From positions 1 through 19,021 of the forward strand of contig JAIWNU010000117.1 of NCBI GenBank assembly GCA_020216655.1: 19,021 nucleotides of DNA, given 5' to 3'. The notes below the pieces were generated by a model. The model saw only the letters and a list, made by a program, of their open reading frames with translations. It was not told where the DNA came from and searched no databases. Within the stretch, counting starts at the first letter, position 1, and each line of letters starts with the position of its first letter. This document shows, piece after piece, positions 1 to 6,516 of the stretch. The position numbers were made by a program, and so were the translations under genes. The DNA is from Treponema sp. GTDB lineage: Bacteria; Spirochaetota; Spirochaetia; Treponematales; Breznakiellaceae.

Positions 1-19
1 ATTCGCTAGCAACTTTCAT
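1..19 (-). CDS. Possible start of a leftward gene (5' fragment)
   Basis: An ATG on the minus strand (19-17) opens a frame of six codons, reading M-K-V-A-S-E, that runs off the left edge. A GGGAG Shine-Dalgarno-like sequence sits 5 nt before it, and a strong promoter lies about 30-65 nt upstream. I cannot identify a product from six residues. The alternative is that the promoter drives a stable RNA and the ATG is fortuitous. Confidence 0.35.
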
Positions 20-27
20 GCCAGCTC

Positions 28-50
28 CCTGTCTGCCTCGCGGCGACAGG
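28..50 (-). other. Leader hairpin with GNRA-type loop
   Basis: Just downstream of the promoter at 55-84 the transcript could fold into CCTGTC-GCC, loop GCGA, GGC-A-GACAGG: nine base pairs with one bulged A and a GNRA tetraloop. There is no U-tract after it, so it is not an intrinsic terminator. It may stabilise the 5' end of the transcript or be a control element. Confidence 0.45.
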
Positions 51-54
51 CGCG

Positions 55-84
55 AATCTATCATATCTCACTTTTCTTTGTCAA
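55..84 (-). promoter_or_regulatory. Strong sigma-70-type promoter reading leftward
   Basis: On the minus strand a perfect -35 TTGACA (84-79) is followed by an 18-nt spacer and a -10 TAGATT (60-55, 4 of 6 consensus). The discriminator reads CGCGCC, GC-rich as in stringently controlled stable-RNA and translation-apparatus promoters. Upstream at 99-118 lie A-tracts on the transcribed-direction strand, broken by single G residues, resembling an UP element. The downstream gene is outside the window. Confidence 0.7.
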
Positions 85-185
85 GCAGCTTATCTAGCTT
101 TTTTTTCTTTTTTCTTTTCGCTGCTTTTCAGCATTTTTCGCACAAAAACTCGCTATAAAATCGGTCACTCGCTGCGGATGCTTTA

Positions 186-217
186 GCGTTATTTTCATCT
201 ATTTAGCAAAATAACGC
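186..217. repeat. Inverted repeat, 10-bp arms
   Basis: GCGTTATTTT at 186-195 and its exact complement AAAATAACGC at 208-217 flank a 12-nt loop. It lies 83 nt downstream of the pgsA stop codon. No T-run follows on the minus strand, so it is at best a weak terminator or an mRNA 3'-end stabiliser. The rest of 85-299 shows only AT-rich sequence apart from the A-tract block near the promoter. Confidence 0.5.
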
Positions 218-299
218 GCATTTTGCAGTTGTTAATTGCAAGTACTGTGCGATGGCGAGGTTTAAGTTACTACAAAGCACACTTTCATGTCAATAGGTT

Positions 300-881
300 T
301 TATTTATTTTTTGCATTTTTATAAACCCGGTAATAATCGATAAACGAACCTAAAGAAATTATAACAGAGATTGCAAAAATTACAATTGCAGCTGTTTTTG
401 TTATGTCATAGAGAGCTGCATTATGCCAAACCCGGCGGAGAGACGCTGCTATTAACGCGAGAATACCAGCAATCATATAGGCAACAGCTTTTAGTTTCCC
501 TCCCGATCGGGCCCCCATGGCAATTCCCAGCTTCATCATCAGGGTGCGTAAGAAAAGAATACCAAATTCTCGGTACAACACAATCATAAGCAACAGTGCA
601 GGAAGGATACCATCAACCACAAAACATAAAAAATAAGTAATACGCACAAGGGTATCCGCGAAGGGGTCAAAGAGTTTGCCAAAATCGCTCACTTCGTTCA
701 TGCTCCGGGCTACCAGCCCATCAAATAAATCAGTAAGCTCCGCAATGATAAACAGTATCCATAGGACTGGAATAGTCCATATTGCCCCGAAGGCAGGGAA
801 CCAAACAGGAATAAAATATACAATAAAAAAAACCGGAGCAAGAATGAGTCGTATCGAGGTAATTTTATCCGCAGATGTCAT
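300..881 (-). CDS. pgsA: CDP-alcohol phosphatidyltransferase, PgsA-type
   Basis: This protein of 193 residues is an integral membrane enzyme that would transfer a phosphatidyl group from CDP-diacylglycerol to an alcohol, most likely glycerol-3-phosphate, giving phosphatidylglycerol phosphate. The full CDP-alcohol phosphatidyltransferase signature DGxxARx8GxxxDxxxD is present: D54-G55, A58-R59, G68, D72 and D76, with D51 preceding. Several hydrophobic segments follow, and the length matches PgsA. The N-terminus, M-T-S-A-D-K-I-T-S-I-R, corresponds to the usual PgsA start, so the ATG at 881 is favoured although no Shine-Dalgarno precedes it. A promoter -10 lies only 8 nt upstream, suggesting a nearly leaderless mRNA. 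It is divergent from a second family member. The acceptor alcohol is inferred from family resemblance, not shown. Confidence 0.9.
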   Translation of the reverse strand: MTSADKITSIRLILAPVFFIVYFIPVWFPAFGAIWTIPVLWILFIIAELTDLFDGLVARSMNEVSDFGKLFDPFADTLVRITYFLCFVVDGILPALLLMIVLYREFGILFLRTLMMKLGIAMGARSGGKLKAVAYMIAGILALIAASLRRVWHNAALYDITKTAAIVIFAISVIISLGSFIDYYRVYKNAKNK

Positions 882-889
882 GATACCAA

Positions 890-918
890 AGTATGGGGTT
901 TGACAGAGCCTCTGTCAA
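890..918 (-). promoter_or_regulatory. pgsA promoter
   Basis: On the minus strand, TTGACA (918-913), a 17-nt spacer and CATACT (895-890, 4 of 6 to TATAAT). The -10 ends 8 nt before the pgsA ATG, so transcription would begin at or within a base or two of the start codon. The -35 is the right arm of the palindrome at 900-918. Confidence 0.6.
900..918. promoter_or_regulatory. Palindrome shared by two divergent promoters
   Basis: TTGACAGA, spacer GCC, TCTGTCAA is a perfect 8-bp inverted repeat. Each arm contains a consensus -35 hexamer, one for each direction. It could be an operator for a common regulator, or two back-to-back -35 elements whose occupancy is mutually exclusive. Confidence 0.65.
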
Positions 919-928
919 GTAATAGTAT
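900..928 (+). promoter_or_regulatory. Promoter of the rightward CDP-alcohol transferase
   Basis: TTGACA at 900-905, a 17-nt spacer and TAGTAT at 923-928 (4 of 6 to TATAAT). The predicted start of transcription near 935 leaves a short leader containing GGAG at 943-946, five nt before the ATG at 952. Confidence 0.6.
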
Positions 929-951
929 GCATTGTTGTACATGGAGTAAAA

Positions 952-1740
952 ATGGAAAAAGAGTTATGGTATAGGCTACGCAATTCCATTTTATTAACCC
1001 TGAGCGTTTATTGCGGTTTGGAATGGGTTGTTTTCCATATCATTTCGCAGGCTTATCAATTTAGTGTTTTATTTTATTTTGTATTTGTTACAATTCAGAT
1101 TCTCTTTCATATAGGCATTTATATTTTTTTAAGTATCAGTAAAAACTTTTTCTATCTTGTAGATACAAAAGAACCGCTAAATAAGGTGAATTTGGCAAAT
1201 AAGATCACTTTACTCAGGATAAGCATGCTGCCCAGTCTAGTTTTTTTAATTATTGCGGTAAAACAGTATCCTGTAGGATCGGTGCTGCTTTCAGCCATAG
1301 GACTCACCTTTATCACCGACCTTATAGATGGCAGAATATCCCGAGCCTTTCATCAGGTCACCTTTATCGGGAAGGTGCTTGATTCGGTCAGCGATTATTC
1401 CTTGCTGCTTGTTATTGGTATTGCGTACTACATCTATGCGTTAATTCCATTATGGCTTTTTACGTCTATCCTGGTGAGGCTGCTTTTTCAGGCCTTTGGC
1501 ATGCTCGTTTTGCTGATCAAGCATAAATCGGTAGAACCGAAACCAACGATTGTTGGTAAAATCACCGTGGCTTCTATTATGGTGATATTCGCTCTTGAAC
1601 CGTTAAAGCTTGTTTTTGCTCAAAAAGTGAACGCGATCCTTGGGATAATTGAACTGCTGGTTTGCATTATTGTATATCTTTCCTTGCTCGACAAAGCCTG
1701 GTATTTCTATAAACAAGGGATCTTAAAAAGAGCCCAATAA
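952..1740 (+). CDS. Second CDP-alcohol phosphatidyltransferase, N-terminally extended
   Basis: This membrane protein of 262 residues belongs to the same enzyme family as the divergent pgsA neighbour. The signature is D123-x2-D126-G127-x2-S130-R131-x8-G140-x3-D144-x3-D148, so all catalytic aspartates are present, but the usual Ala before the Arg is Ser. The first 80 residues or so are an extra module with two strongly hydrophobic segments (about 12-32 and 37-62), absent from PgsA; the family core begins near N79-x-x-N83-K-I-T-x-L-R. The acceptor alcohol cannot be told from sequence: a cardiolipin, phosphatidylinositol-like or phosphatidylcholine-type product are all possible. The start is supported by GGAG five nt upstream. 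It ends 6 nt before a convergent gene. Confidence 0.85.
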   Translation: MEKELWYRLRNSILLTLSVYCGLEWVVFHIISQAYQFSVLFYFVFVTIQILFHIGIYIFLSISKNFFYLVDTKEPLNKVNLANKITLLRISMLPSLVFLIIAVKQYPVGSVLLSAIGLTFITDLIDGRISRAFHQVTFIGKVLDSVSDYSLLLVIGIAYYIYALIPLWLFTSILVRLLFQAFGMLVLLIKHKSVEPKPTIVGKITVASIMVIFALEPLKLVFAQKVNAILGIIELLVCIIVYLSLLDKAWYFYKQGILKRAQ

Positions 1741-1746
1741 AACACT

Positions 1747-2625
1747 TTACCAAGGGATAAAATTGATTAGTTCTTTTTCTTCGGGGCGCCACTCGATATG
1801 ATGTTTAACATTCTTTTCTATGTTCTCTAGACTTATTACACTCTGCTGCTGCGACAGACGAAAACCAAACAGGATTTCCAAAAACTGAGCAATAGAACTA
1901 TTCATAGTAAACACGAGACCACTGCTCTGCAAAAAATTATACTTCTCAGTATTTACAACACATGACTTTAGTATAAGCCAGGACCTGCCCCCATAGAGGG
2001 GGCAAAAGAATTCACTTGTAATTATAAGGAAATCGAGGCGAATTTCGCCTGTCGCAGATAGATTAATTTTTTCTATACGCTTTTCTGGCAACAGTTGAAA
2101 TTGAGCAGTCTGCTGCGCCCCGACATCCGCTTGTATTATGAAGGTTCCCAAAACGCTTTTTGGGGAACATACTTGAGGAAAACGAAATAGCAGTATGGCC
2201 ATAAAGACAAGCAATATACCTGTACTGATAATAAATGGGAACCCCAGCCAGAGGGGTAAAAGCAAACATAAGAGTGTAAGGCAGCTAATACAGGCGCCAG
2301 CAATCAGAACAGGTTGATCCTGCACTATCTTTAACTGTGACACAATTAAACTCATCGAAAAAAACAGTATGGCCGCAGAAAGTGAGCTAAGAGCTAAGGA
2401 GAATAACCTATTTCTGTTCCTGTGCAGAAAACCAGCCAGCGCGGCACCAACAAATACACTGGATAGATATAAGAGGTCCCGCGCAAGATGCAGATTTTCA
2501 GAGGGAATAAAGCTGTCCGTATTTTTGCTCCAAATAATGAATAAATGGCTCTGCTGAGAGCGGCCTGCCGGTGACCCGGAGTATAAGATCTCCTGGTTCA
2601 TAGCGGCAACCATGAATATGAACAT
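1747..2625 (-). CDS. Unknown membrane protein, start uncertain
   Basis: I do not recognise this protein. The frame encodes up to 292 residues, with about four hydrophobic segments (roughly residues 50-68, 75-97, 105-128 and 130-147), then a soluble tail of about 140 residues ending with R-P-E-E-K-E-L-I-N-F-I-P-W. The first 40 or so codons overlap the end of the upstream M32 peptidase gene in another frame and are probably not translated. No ATG, GTG or TTG codon lies between the ATG at 2601 and one at 2355, and the latter would remove two membrane segments. A GGAG at 2531-2528 stands 7 nt before an ACG codon at 2520, exactly where a start is expected. An ACG start, or a mutated or misread ATG, is therefore possible. 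Expression is presumably coupled to the peptidase. Confidence 0.6.
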   Translation of the reverse strand: MFIFMVAAMNQEILYSGSPAGRSQQSHLFIIWSKNTDSFIPSENLHLARDLLYLSSVFVGAALAGFLHRNRNRLFSLALSSLSAAILFFSMSLIVSQLKIVQDQPVLIAGACISCLTLLCLLLPLWLGFPFIISTGILLVFMAILLFRFPQVCSPKSVLGTFIIQADVGAQQTAQFQLLPEKRIEKINLSATGEIRLDFLIITSEFFCPLYGGRSWLILKSCVVNTEKYNFLQSSGLVFTMNSSIAQFLEILFGFRLSQQQSVISLENIEKNVKHHIEWRPEEKELINFIPW

Positions 2626-4000
2626 TGGATCTCAGCCATTCTAAAACAGGAACATAGTTCTTTTGTTCAATGTGCCGCTCCGTGTTAGGATTTTGTGCCT
2701 TTAACGTTTCCCATAGCTGCAGCCCATATAGATTGCCCAACGCATAGCTGGGGAAATATCCAAAAGCGCCCATTGACCAGTGAACATCTTGCAAGACCCC
2801 ATTGGCATCCGAATCAGGACGTACTCCAAGAATTGCGTACATCATGGTATTCCATGCTTCTGGCAGATCGGCAACAGAGAGGTCCCCTGAGAACAGTTTT
2901 CGTTCGAGTTCGAATCGGAGTATGACATGCAGGCTATAGGTAACTTCATCCGCATCAACCCGAATCAAAGAAGGTTGTACCCGATTCACCGCTGCGTAAA
3001 ATACATCTAAGGATACATCAGTCAGCTGGGATTGAAAGAGACCTTGCAAGCGAGCATATTGGCCTTTCCAGAAAGCATAACTACGACCTACGACATTTTC
3101 CCAGAGCCGGGATTGGGATTCATGGATCCCCATGGAAGCTCCATCTCCAAGGGATGTATCGCGGATATGATCCGCAAAACCCATTTCATACAGGGCATGT
3201 CCGCTTTCATGAATAATAGAAAAGAGCCCAGAAAGCATATTTTGAGGGAAGTATCGGGTGGTAATACGGACATCCCGGGGACCAAGGGTTGTCGTAAAGG
3301 GATGAGCACTGATATCTAATCGCCCTTGAGTAAAATCGTAGGAGAGGTCCTTCATGACCTGTTCGCCGAATTGGGCTTGCAGGTCCACCGGGAATTCCCG
3401 AGAGAGAAAATCGCTGCGGGGGGCTGGTTTCTCTCCGATACGCTGGACAAGCCTTGCGAGGCGGTCTCTGAGGGGTACAAACACTCCCTCTATGACGCTT
3501 TCAGTCATTCCCGGCTCATAAATATCAAGAAGACCATCGTAGGGATGCCCGCTATAGCCCCAATACTCGGCTTTTTTCTTTGCATAGCCGATCATTTTTT
3601 CAAGATGGGGTATAAAAGTTTTGTAATCGTTGTTTTTACGAGCCTCTACCCAAGCGGCCTGAGAAAGACCTTCTGCACGGGCGGCTTCGGTCACTAAATC
3701 TGCAGGGAGCGCTATTGCCCGATTGTATTGCTTCCGAAATACACGCAAAAAATCCCGTTCAATATCTGGTAAGTCTTTGTCATCAGAAGCGAGCTGTTCC
3801 AGCAGCTTTCCGATTTCTGGATCTGTAAATTTTTCGTGCTTAATTCCTTCTAACAGCGCAAGCTGTTCCGACCGGCCTTCCACCGCAGCGGATGGCATAT
3901 ACGTTTCCTGGTCCCATTGAAGCAACGCACTTACTTGGTCCAAGTGCTTAATGTCCTGATCAATCTTATGCAAGCGTTCCAGCGCTTCCTGTTTTTGCAT
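2498..4000 (-). CDS. M32 family metallocarboxypeptidase (carboxypeptidase Taq type)
   Basis: This cytosolic zinc-dependent peptidase of 500 residues removes C-terminal amino acids from peptides. The family's HExxH zinc motif is H264-E-S-G-H268, and the conserved H-E-S-Q-S-R stretch at 295-300 supplies the third ligand, Glu296. The family HPF motif (H233-P-F) is also present. The length equals typical members of about 500 residues, and no signal peptide is seen. The start at 4000 is preceded by AAGGAG with 8-nt spacing. It follows the cytidylate-kinase-like gene by 73 bp and has its own promoter there. The unknown membrane protein frame overlaps its last codons. Family assignment is firm; the physiological substrate is probably dipeptides or oligopeptides from turnover or uptake. 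Confidence 0.93.
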   Translation of the reverse strand: MQKQEALERLHKIDQDIKHLDQVSALLQWDQETYMPSAAVEGRSEQLALLEGIKHEKFTDPEIGKLLEQLASDDKDLPDIERDFLRVFRKQYNRAIALPADLVTEAARAEGLSQAAWVEARKNNDYKTFIPHLEKMIGYAKKKAEYWGYSGHPYDGLLDIYEPGMTESVIEGVFVPLRDRLARLVQRIGEKPAPRSDFLSREFPVDLQAQFGEQVMKDLSYDFTQGRLDISAHPFTTTLGPRDVRITTRYFPQNMLSGLFSIIHESGHALYEMGFADHIRDTSLGDGASMGIHESQSRLWENVVGRSYAFWKGQYARLQGLFQSQLTDVSLDVFYAAVNRVQPSLIRVDADEVTYSLHVILRFELERKLFSGDLSVADLPEAWNTMMYAILGVRPDSDANGVLQDVHWSMGAFGYFPSYALGNLYGLQLWETLKAQNPNTERHIEQKNYVPVLEWLRSNVHIHGCRYEPGDLILRVTGRPLSAEPFIHYLEQKYGQLYSL

Positions 4001-4014
4001 GGTAAGTACTCCTT

Positions 4015-4029
4015 TTGTCCATAGGACAA
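4015..4029. promoter_or_regulatory. Short palindrome at the transcription start of the M32 peptidase
   Basis: TTGTCC, ATA, GGACAA is a perfect 6-bp inverted repeat covering the predicted first transcribed bases, just before the ribosome binding site. The GGACAA half also occurs at 4060-4065 in the -35 element. It could be an operator or only a small 5' hairpin. Confidence 0.4.
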
Positions 4030-4036
4030 TGACTCA

Positions 4037-4065
4037 ATAATAACAGGCAAAGCGCTGAGGGACAA
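4037..4065 (-). promoter_or_regulatory. Promoter of the M32 peptidase gene
   Basis: On the minus strand TTGTCC (4065-4060) is followed by a 17-nt spacer and TATTAT (4042-4037, 5 of 6 consensus). This gives a leader of about 29 nt carrying AAGGAG. Confidence 0.55.
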
Positions 4066-4073
4066 GAAAATTG

Positions 4074-4895
4074 TTAAGGCATCACACTATATTCCTGTAC
4101 AACCTGTATTTCCGATTGCACATGCGAAACACCGGGGACCTGCTGAGCGCCGGCAACGGCGGCTTCTACCGCAGATTGAGAATTGGCTACCCCCCGCAAC
4201 ACTACCGTATCTCCAATACATGATGCTTCGAGGAAATGTATCGGAATAGCAAGTGTATACAGGATATGATGTATAACCTTTTGTCCAAGGCTTAAAGACT
4301 GAAGTCGTGTCTTAAGCTGCGCTTCTGTATCGGGGGTTACCATTAAGCTCACGAGGTGTCTTATTTCTTCCGCAGCAGATGCGGGATGGACAAAACCGGT
4401 ATTCAGAACCAGGTGATAGTGTACCGGATTAGCCCAGTCAATATCAAAGAAATATCGATGAAAGGCAGACCGGTCCTTATCGCTCTGCTCTATAATTTGT
4501 TTTGCCCTTTTTTCATCGCAGCGGAAATAGCTTTTTACCCGCTCTATTCTGATAGCGAGCGGTGCAACAAGCCTTATAAAAATGCAACCAGGAATATCCT
4601 TGAATACCGCATTGGCACCACGCCCCACAAAAATACAGGGCCCTAATTCTGCTTCGGCCAAAAGGGCAGATTTTAAATAATGGATATAATCGTCCCGATC
4701 TCTAGACAAGGAAGCCCAGAAAGCCGGTTTTTTTTCATCATATTTCTCTAATTTTTCACTGTTAAAACCGTAGGATGTAATCCGATTTTCCAGAGCCTGT
4801 TTATCGACAAATCGATAGCCAGTCAGCTCCGCCAATTCATGGGCAATTTCGTCTCCCAACGCCGCAAGCTCTCGAGAAATGGTTATGATGGCCAT
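4074..4895 (-). CDS. Cytidylate-kinase-like protein with C-terminal BON-like domain
   Basis: Residues 1-185 resemble the cytidylate-kinase-like family (AAA_33/CMP-kinase fold). They show an N-terminal I-T-I-S-R-E, the internal F-V-G-R-G-A-N at 89-95, and the Arg-rich LID-like region around R116-R130. Residues 200-267 form a BON-like module with V-V-L-R-G-V-A-N-S followed by an Ala-rich helix and G-V-x-x-V-x-S-E. In relatives the first loop reads SREYGSGG; here it is S-R-E-L-A-A-L-G, lacking most P-loop glycines, and there is no P-loop lysine. Nucleotide binding may therefore be altered, and a sensor role is possible. GGAGG six nt before the ATG fixes the start. It lies 66 bp after the sensor kinase on the same strand, probably in one transcript. 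True CMP kinase activity is doubtful. Confidence 0.75.
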   Translation of the reverse strand: MAIITISRELAALGDEIAHELAELTGYRFVDKQALENRITSYGFNSEKLEKYDEKKPAFWASLSRDRDDYIHYLKSALLAEAELGPCIFVGRGANAVFKDIPGCIFIRLVAPLAIRIERVKSYFRCDEKRAKQIIEQSDKDRSAFHRYFFDIDWANPVHYHLVLNTGFVHPASAAEEIRHLVSLMVTPDTEAQLKTRLQSLSLGQKVIHHILYTLAIPIHFLEASCIGDTVVLRGVANSQSAVEAAVAGAQQVPGVSHVQSEIQVVQEYSVMP

Positions 4896-4917
4896 ATCGT
4901 ACCTCCTTGCGAACTAG

Positions 4918-4944
4918 AATTGGAAAGAAAGTCCCTTTCCAATT
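4918..4944. repeat. Hairpin between sensor kinase and kinase-like genes
   Basis: AATTGGAAAG at 4918-4927 and CTTTCCAATT at 4935-4944 are perfect 10-bp arms around a 7-nt loop. In the leftward mRNA it lies just after the sensor kinase stop and 11 nt before the GGAGG of the kinase-like gene. With no U-run it is not a terminator; an intercistronic processing or stability hairpin is likelier. Confidence 0.5.
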
Positions 4945-4961
4945 AAAGCATAGGAGCTTTT

Positions 4962-6467
4962 TTATTGTTTGTCAAAAATGAGTGGAAAACGCAGGATAAA
5001 TTGGCTGTTACTTTTCCAATACCATTCGCAGGTACCCCGAAGCTGTTGGCAAAGGGCTTCGATTATGGTCCTACCTACAGTAGGAACAGGGGAACCTTTG
5101 ACTGCAGCATTATTCTCAGCAGTGAGGCCAGAATCATTAATTTCCAATTTTATCAGATTATTATCCTCTTTCTGCAGTCTGATAAGGAGTGTACCCTTCT
5201 GCCTAACCACCAGGTTATTAAGAGAAGTGGCGCAGACTTCCGCAATCACGAGAGAAAGAGGAATAATCTGTTGGGAGCTCATCATAAAACTATCACAAAT
5301 AATATCTACAGGGAAAAGACTCCGATCAATTTCATAGGTATGCAGTATCTGTTCAACAAGGCTGTGGATAAAGGACCTAATTTCGATTCGTTCAAAAGCT
5401 TGACTCGAAAAAAGTTGTTCATGAACTAGAGAAATCGATTCGATATGATTTTGGACATTATGCAAAATGGCCTTAGCATCCGGATCCTCAAGATCTCCTA
5501 AATACAGGTGCAATAGGCTTGATACGATTTGCAGGTTATTTTTAATCCTATGGTAGGTTTCTTTTAATAAAGACTCTTTGAGTGAAAGCTCTTTTTCCAG
5601 CTGATCTTCCCTGCTCTGGTGATGTGAAATATCTCTAATAATACCAACCGTACCGAGGGCCCCTCCTTCAAATTCCGGCAGGGGCATGCCTACACTGGCA
5701 ACCTCCCCAAAAGCGTAGACCACTGCCGAGGTTTCAAAGTAAGGCGAAGGACTTTTAGGACGCAGCCGTACTACTAAATTTTTTGTCATCCGTTTGCCAG
5801 TCCTGCGTTCATCAAAAAGCCGGGGAGCCCCTTCTGGCCCAGTTTTTTGCCCCTCTAGGTCCTTAAGCACAACCTTGCGACTCACGCGGCTAATATCTTC
5901 ATTATGAAGGATGGTCGAAAAGTGTTTACCAATGAGTTCTGCCGGGGTATAGCCCAAATGTGAAATAGCTTCGTTAACATACACAAAACGGCCTTCGCCG
6001 TCTAAGGTATAAACAATATCTGGCAGCGAATTGACAAGATTCATGTATCTTTTTTCAGAAAGCTGCAAATGCGCATTTTGTCTTTGAATACTTTCGTTAA
6101 CACCGAGTACCTTCTGTATCATTGCAGGCAAGGAGCCCAAATGCCGGAATTGGGTATCCCTCATGAGAAAAGATGATGATTCGTCTCTAATAACCTCTAA
6201 AGCTTTTGATTCTTCCCCATAATACACGAGAAAAATCGCAGGATGGGGCCATAGGGATAGCCAGTCAGCAAAAGCACCGGAAGCAAAATGGAGGTCAGTT
6301 ATAATAATATCAATAGATTGGTCGTTGGAAAGAAAATTATCGGCCTCTTTGAGATCTGACGGAATCAGCAGTGAATAAGGAAGATTGTTCAACTGAATAA
6401 TTTCTGAAAATTGCTCTTGTTCCTTTTGGACAGCTGACGCAAAGAGAATCGTGATCCGTTCTTTCAT
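4962..6467 (-). CDS. PAS sensor kinase of HisKA_2 type with receiver-like N-terminus
   Basis: This soluble protein of 501 residues has three parts. Residues 1-122 form a receiver-like alpha/beta domain with Asp58 at the phosphoacceptor position (I-I-I-T-D). Residues 138-285 form a PAS domain (S-L-P-D-I-V-Y-T-L-D through the G-I-I-R-D-I-S end). Residues 296-497 contain a HisKA_2 dimerisation segment with phosphoacceptor His306 in Y-H-R-I-K-N-N-L-Q, then an ATPase-like domain. The N-box, normally N-E-L-V-T-N-A, reads A-E-V-C-A-T-S, so the metal-binding Asn is Thr414; the last glycine box also diverges. Catalysis may be weak or lost. The ATG at 6467 is chosen because the upstream in-frame ATG at 6518 would overlap the divergent NUDIX gene. 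No Shine-Dalgarno is visible; a TATACT lies 9 nt upstream. The response regulator is not in the window. Confidence 0.85.
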   Translation of the reverse strand: MKERITILFASAVQKEQEQFSEIIQLNNLPYSLLIPSDLKEADNFLSNDQSIDIIITDLHFASGAFADWLSLWPHPAIFLVYYGEESKALEVIRDESSSFLMRDTQFRHLGSLPAMIQKVLGVNESIQRQNAHLQLSEKRYMNLVNSLPDIVYTLDGEGRFVYVNEAISHLGYTPAELIGKHFSTILHNEDISRVSRKVVLKDLEGQKTGPEGAPRLFDERRTGKRMTKNLVVRLRPKSPSPYFETSAVVYAFGEVASVGMPLPEFEGGALGTVGIIRDISHHQSREDQLEKELSLKESLLKETYHRIKNNLQIVSSLLHLYLGDLEDPDAKAILHNVQNHIESISLVHEQLFSSQAFERIEIRSFIHSLVEQILHTYEIDRSLFPVDIICDSFMMSSQQIIPLSLVIAEVCATSLNNLVVRQKGTLLIRLQKEDNNLIKLEINDSGLTAENNAAVKGSPVPTVGRTIIEALCQQLRGTCEWYWKSNSQFILRFPLIFDKQ

Positions 6468-6481
6468 ACTGTAACCAGTAT
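6466..6481. promoter_or_regulatory. Palindrome over the sensor kinase start
   Basis: ATACTG, TAAC, CAGTAT is a perfect 6-bp inverted repeat. It covers the first two bases of the sensor kinase start codon and most of a TATACT -10-like hexamer (6482-6477, minus strand). It could be an operator for autoregulation or chance. Confidence 0.35.
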
Positions 6482-6516
6482 ATACGAATTGGGATAAAAA
6501 AGCTAATATAAATAAC

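Noticed and set aside
4965..5429. Plus-strand frames inside the sensor kinase
   Set aside because: They lie opposite a clear kinase gene, have odd composition and no ribosome site.
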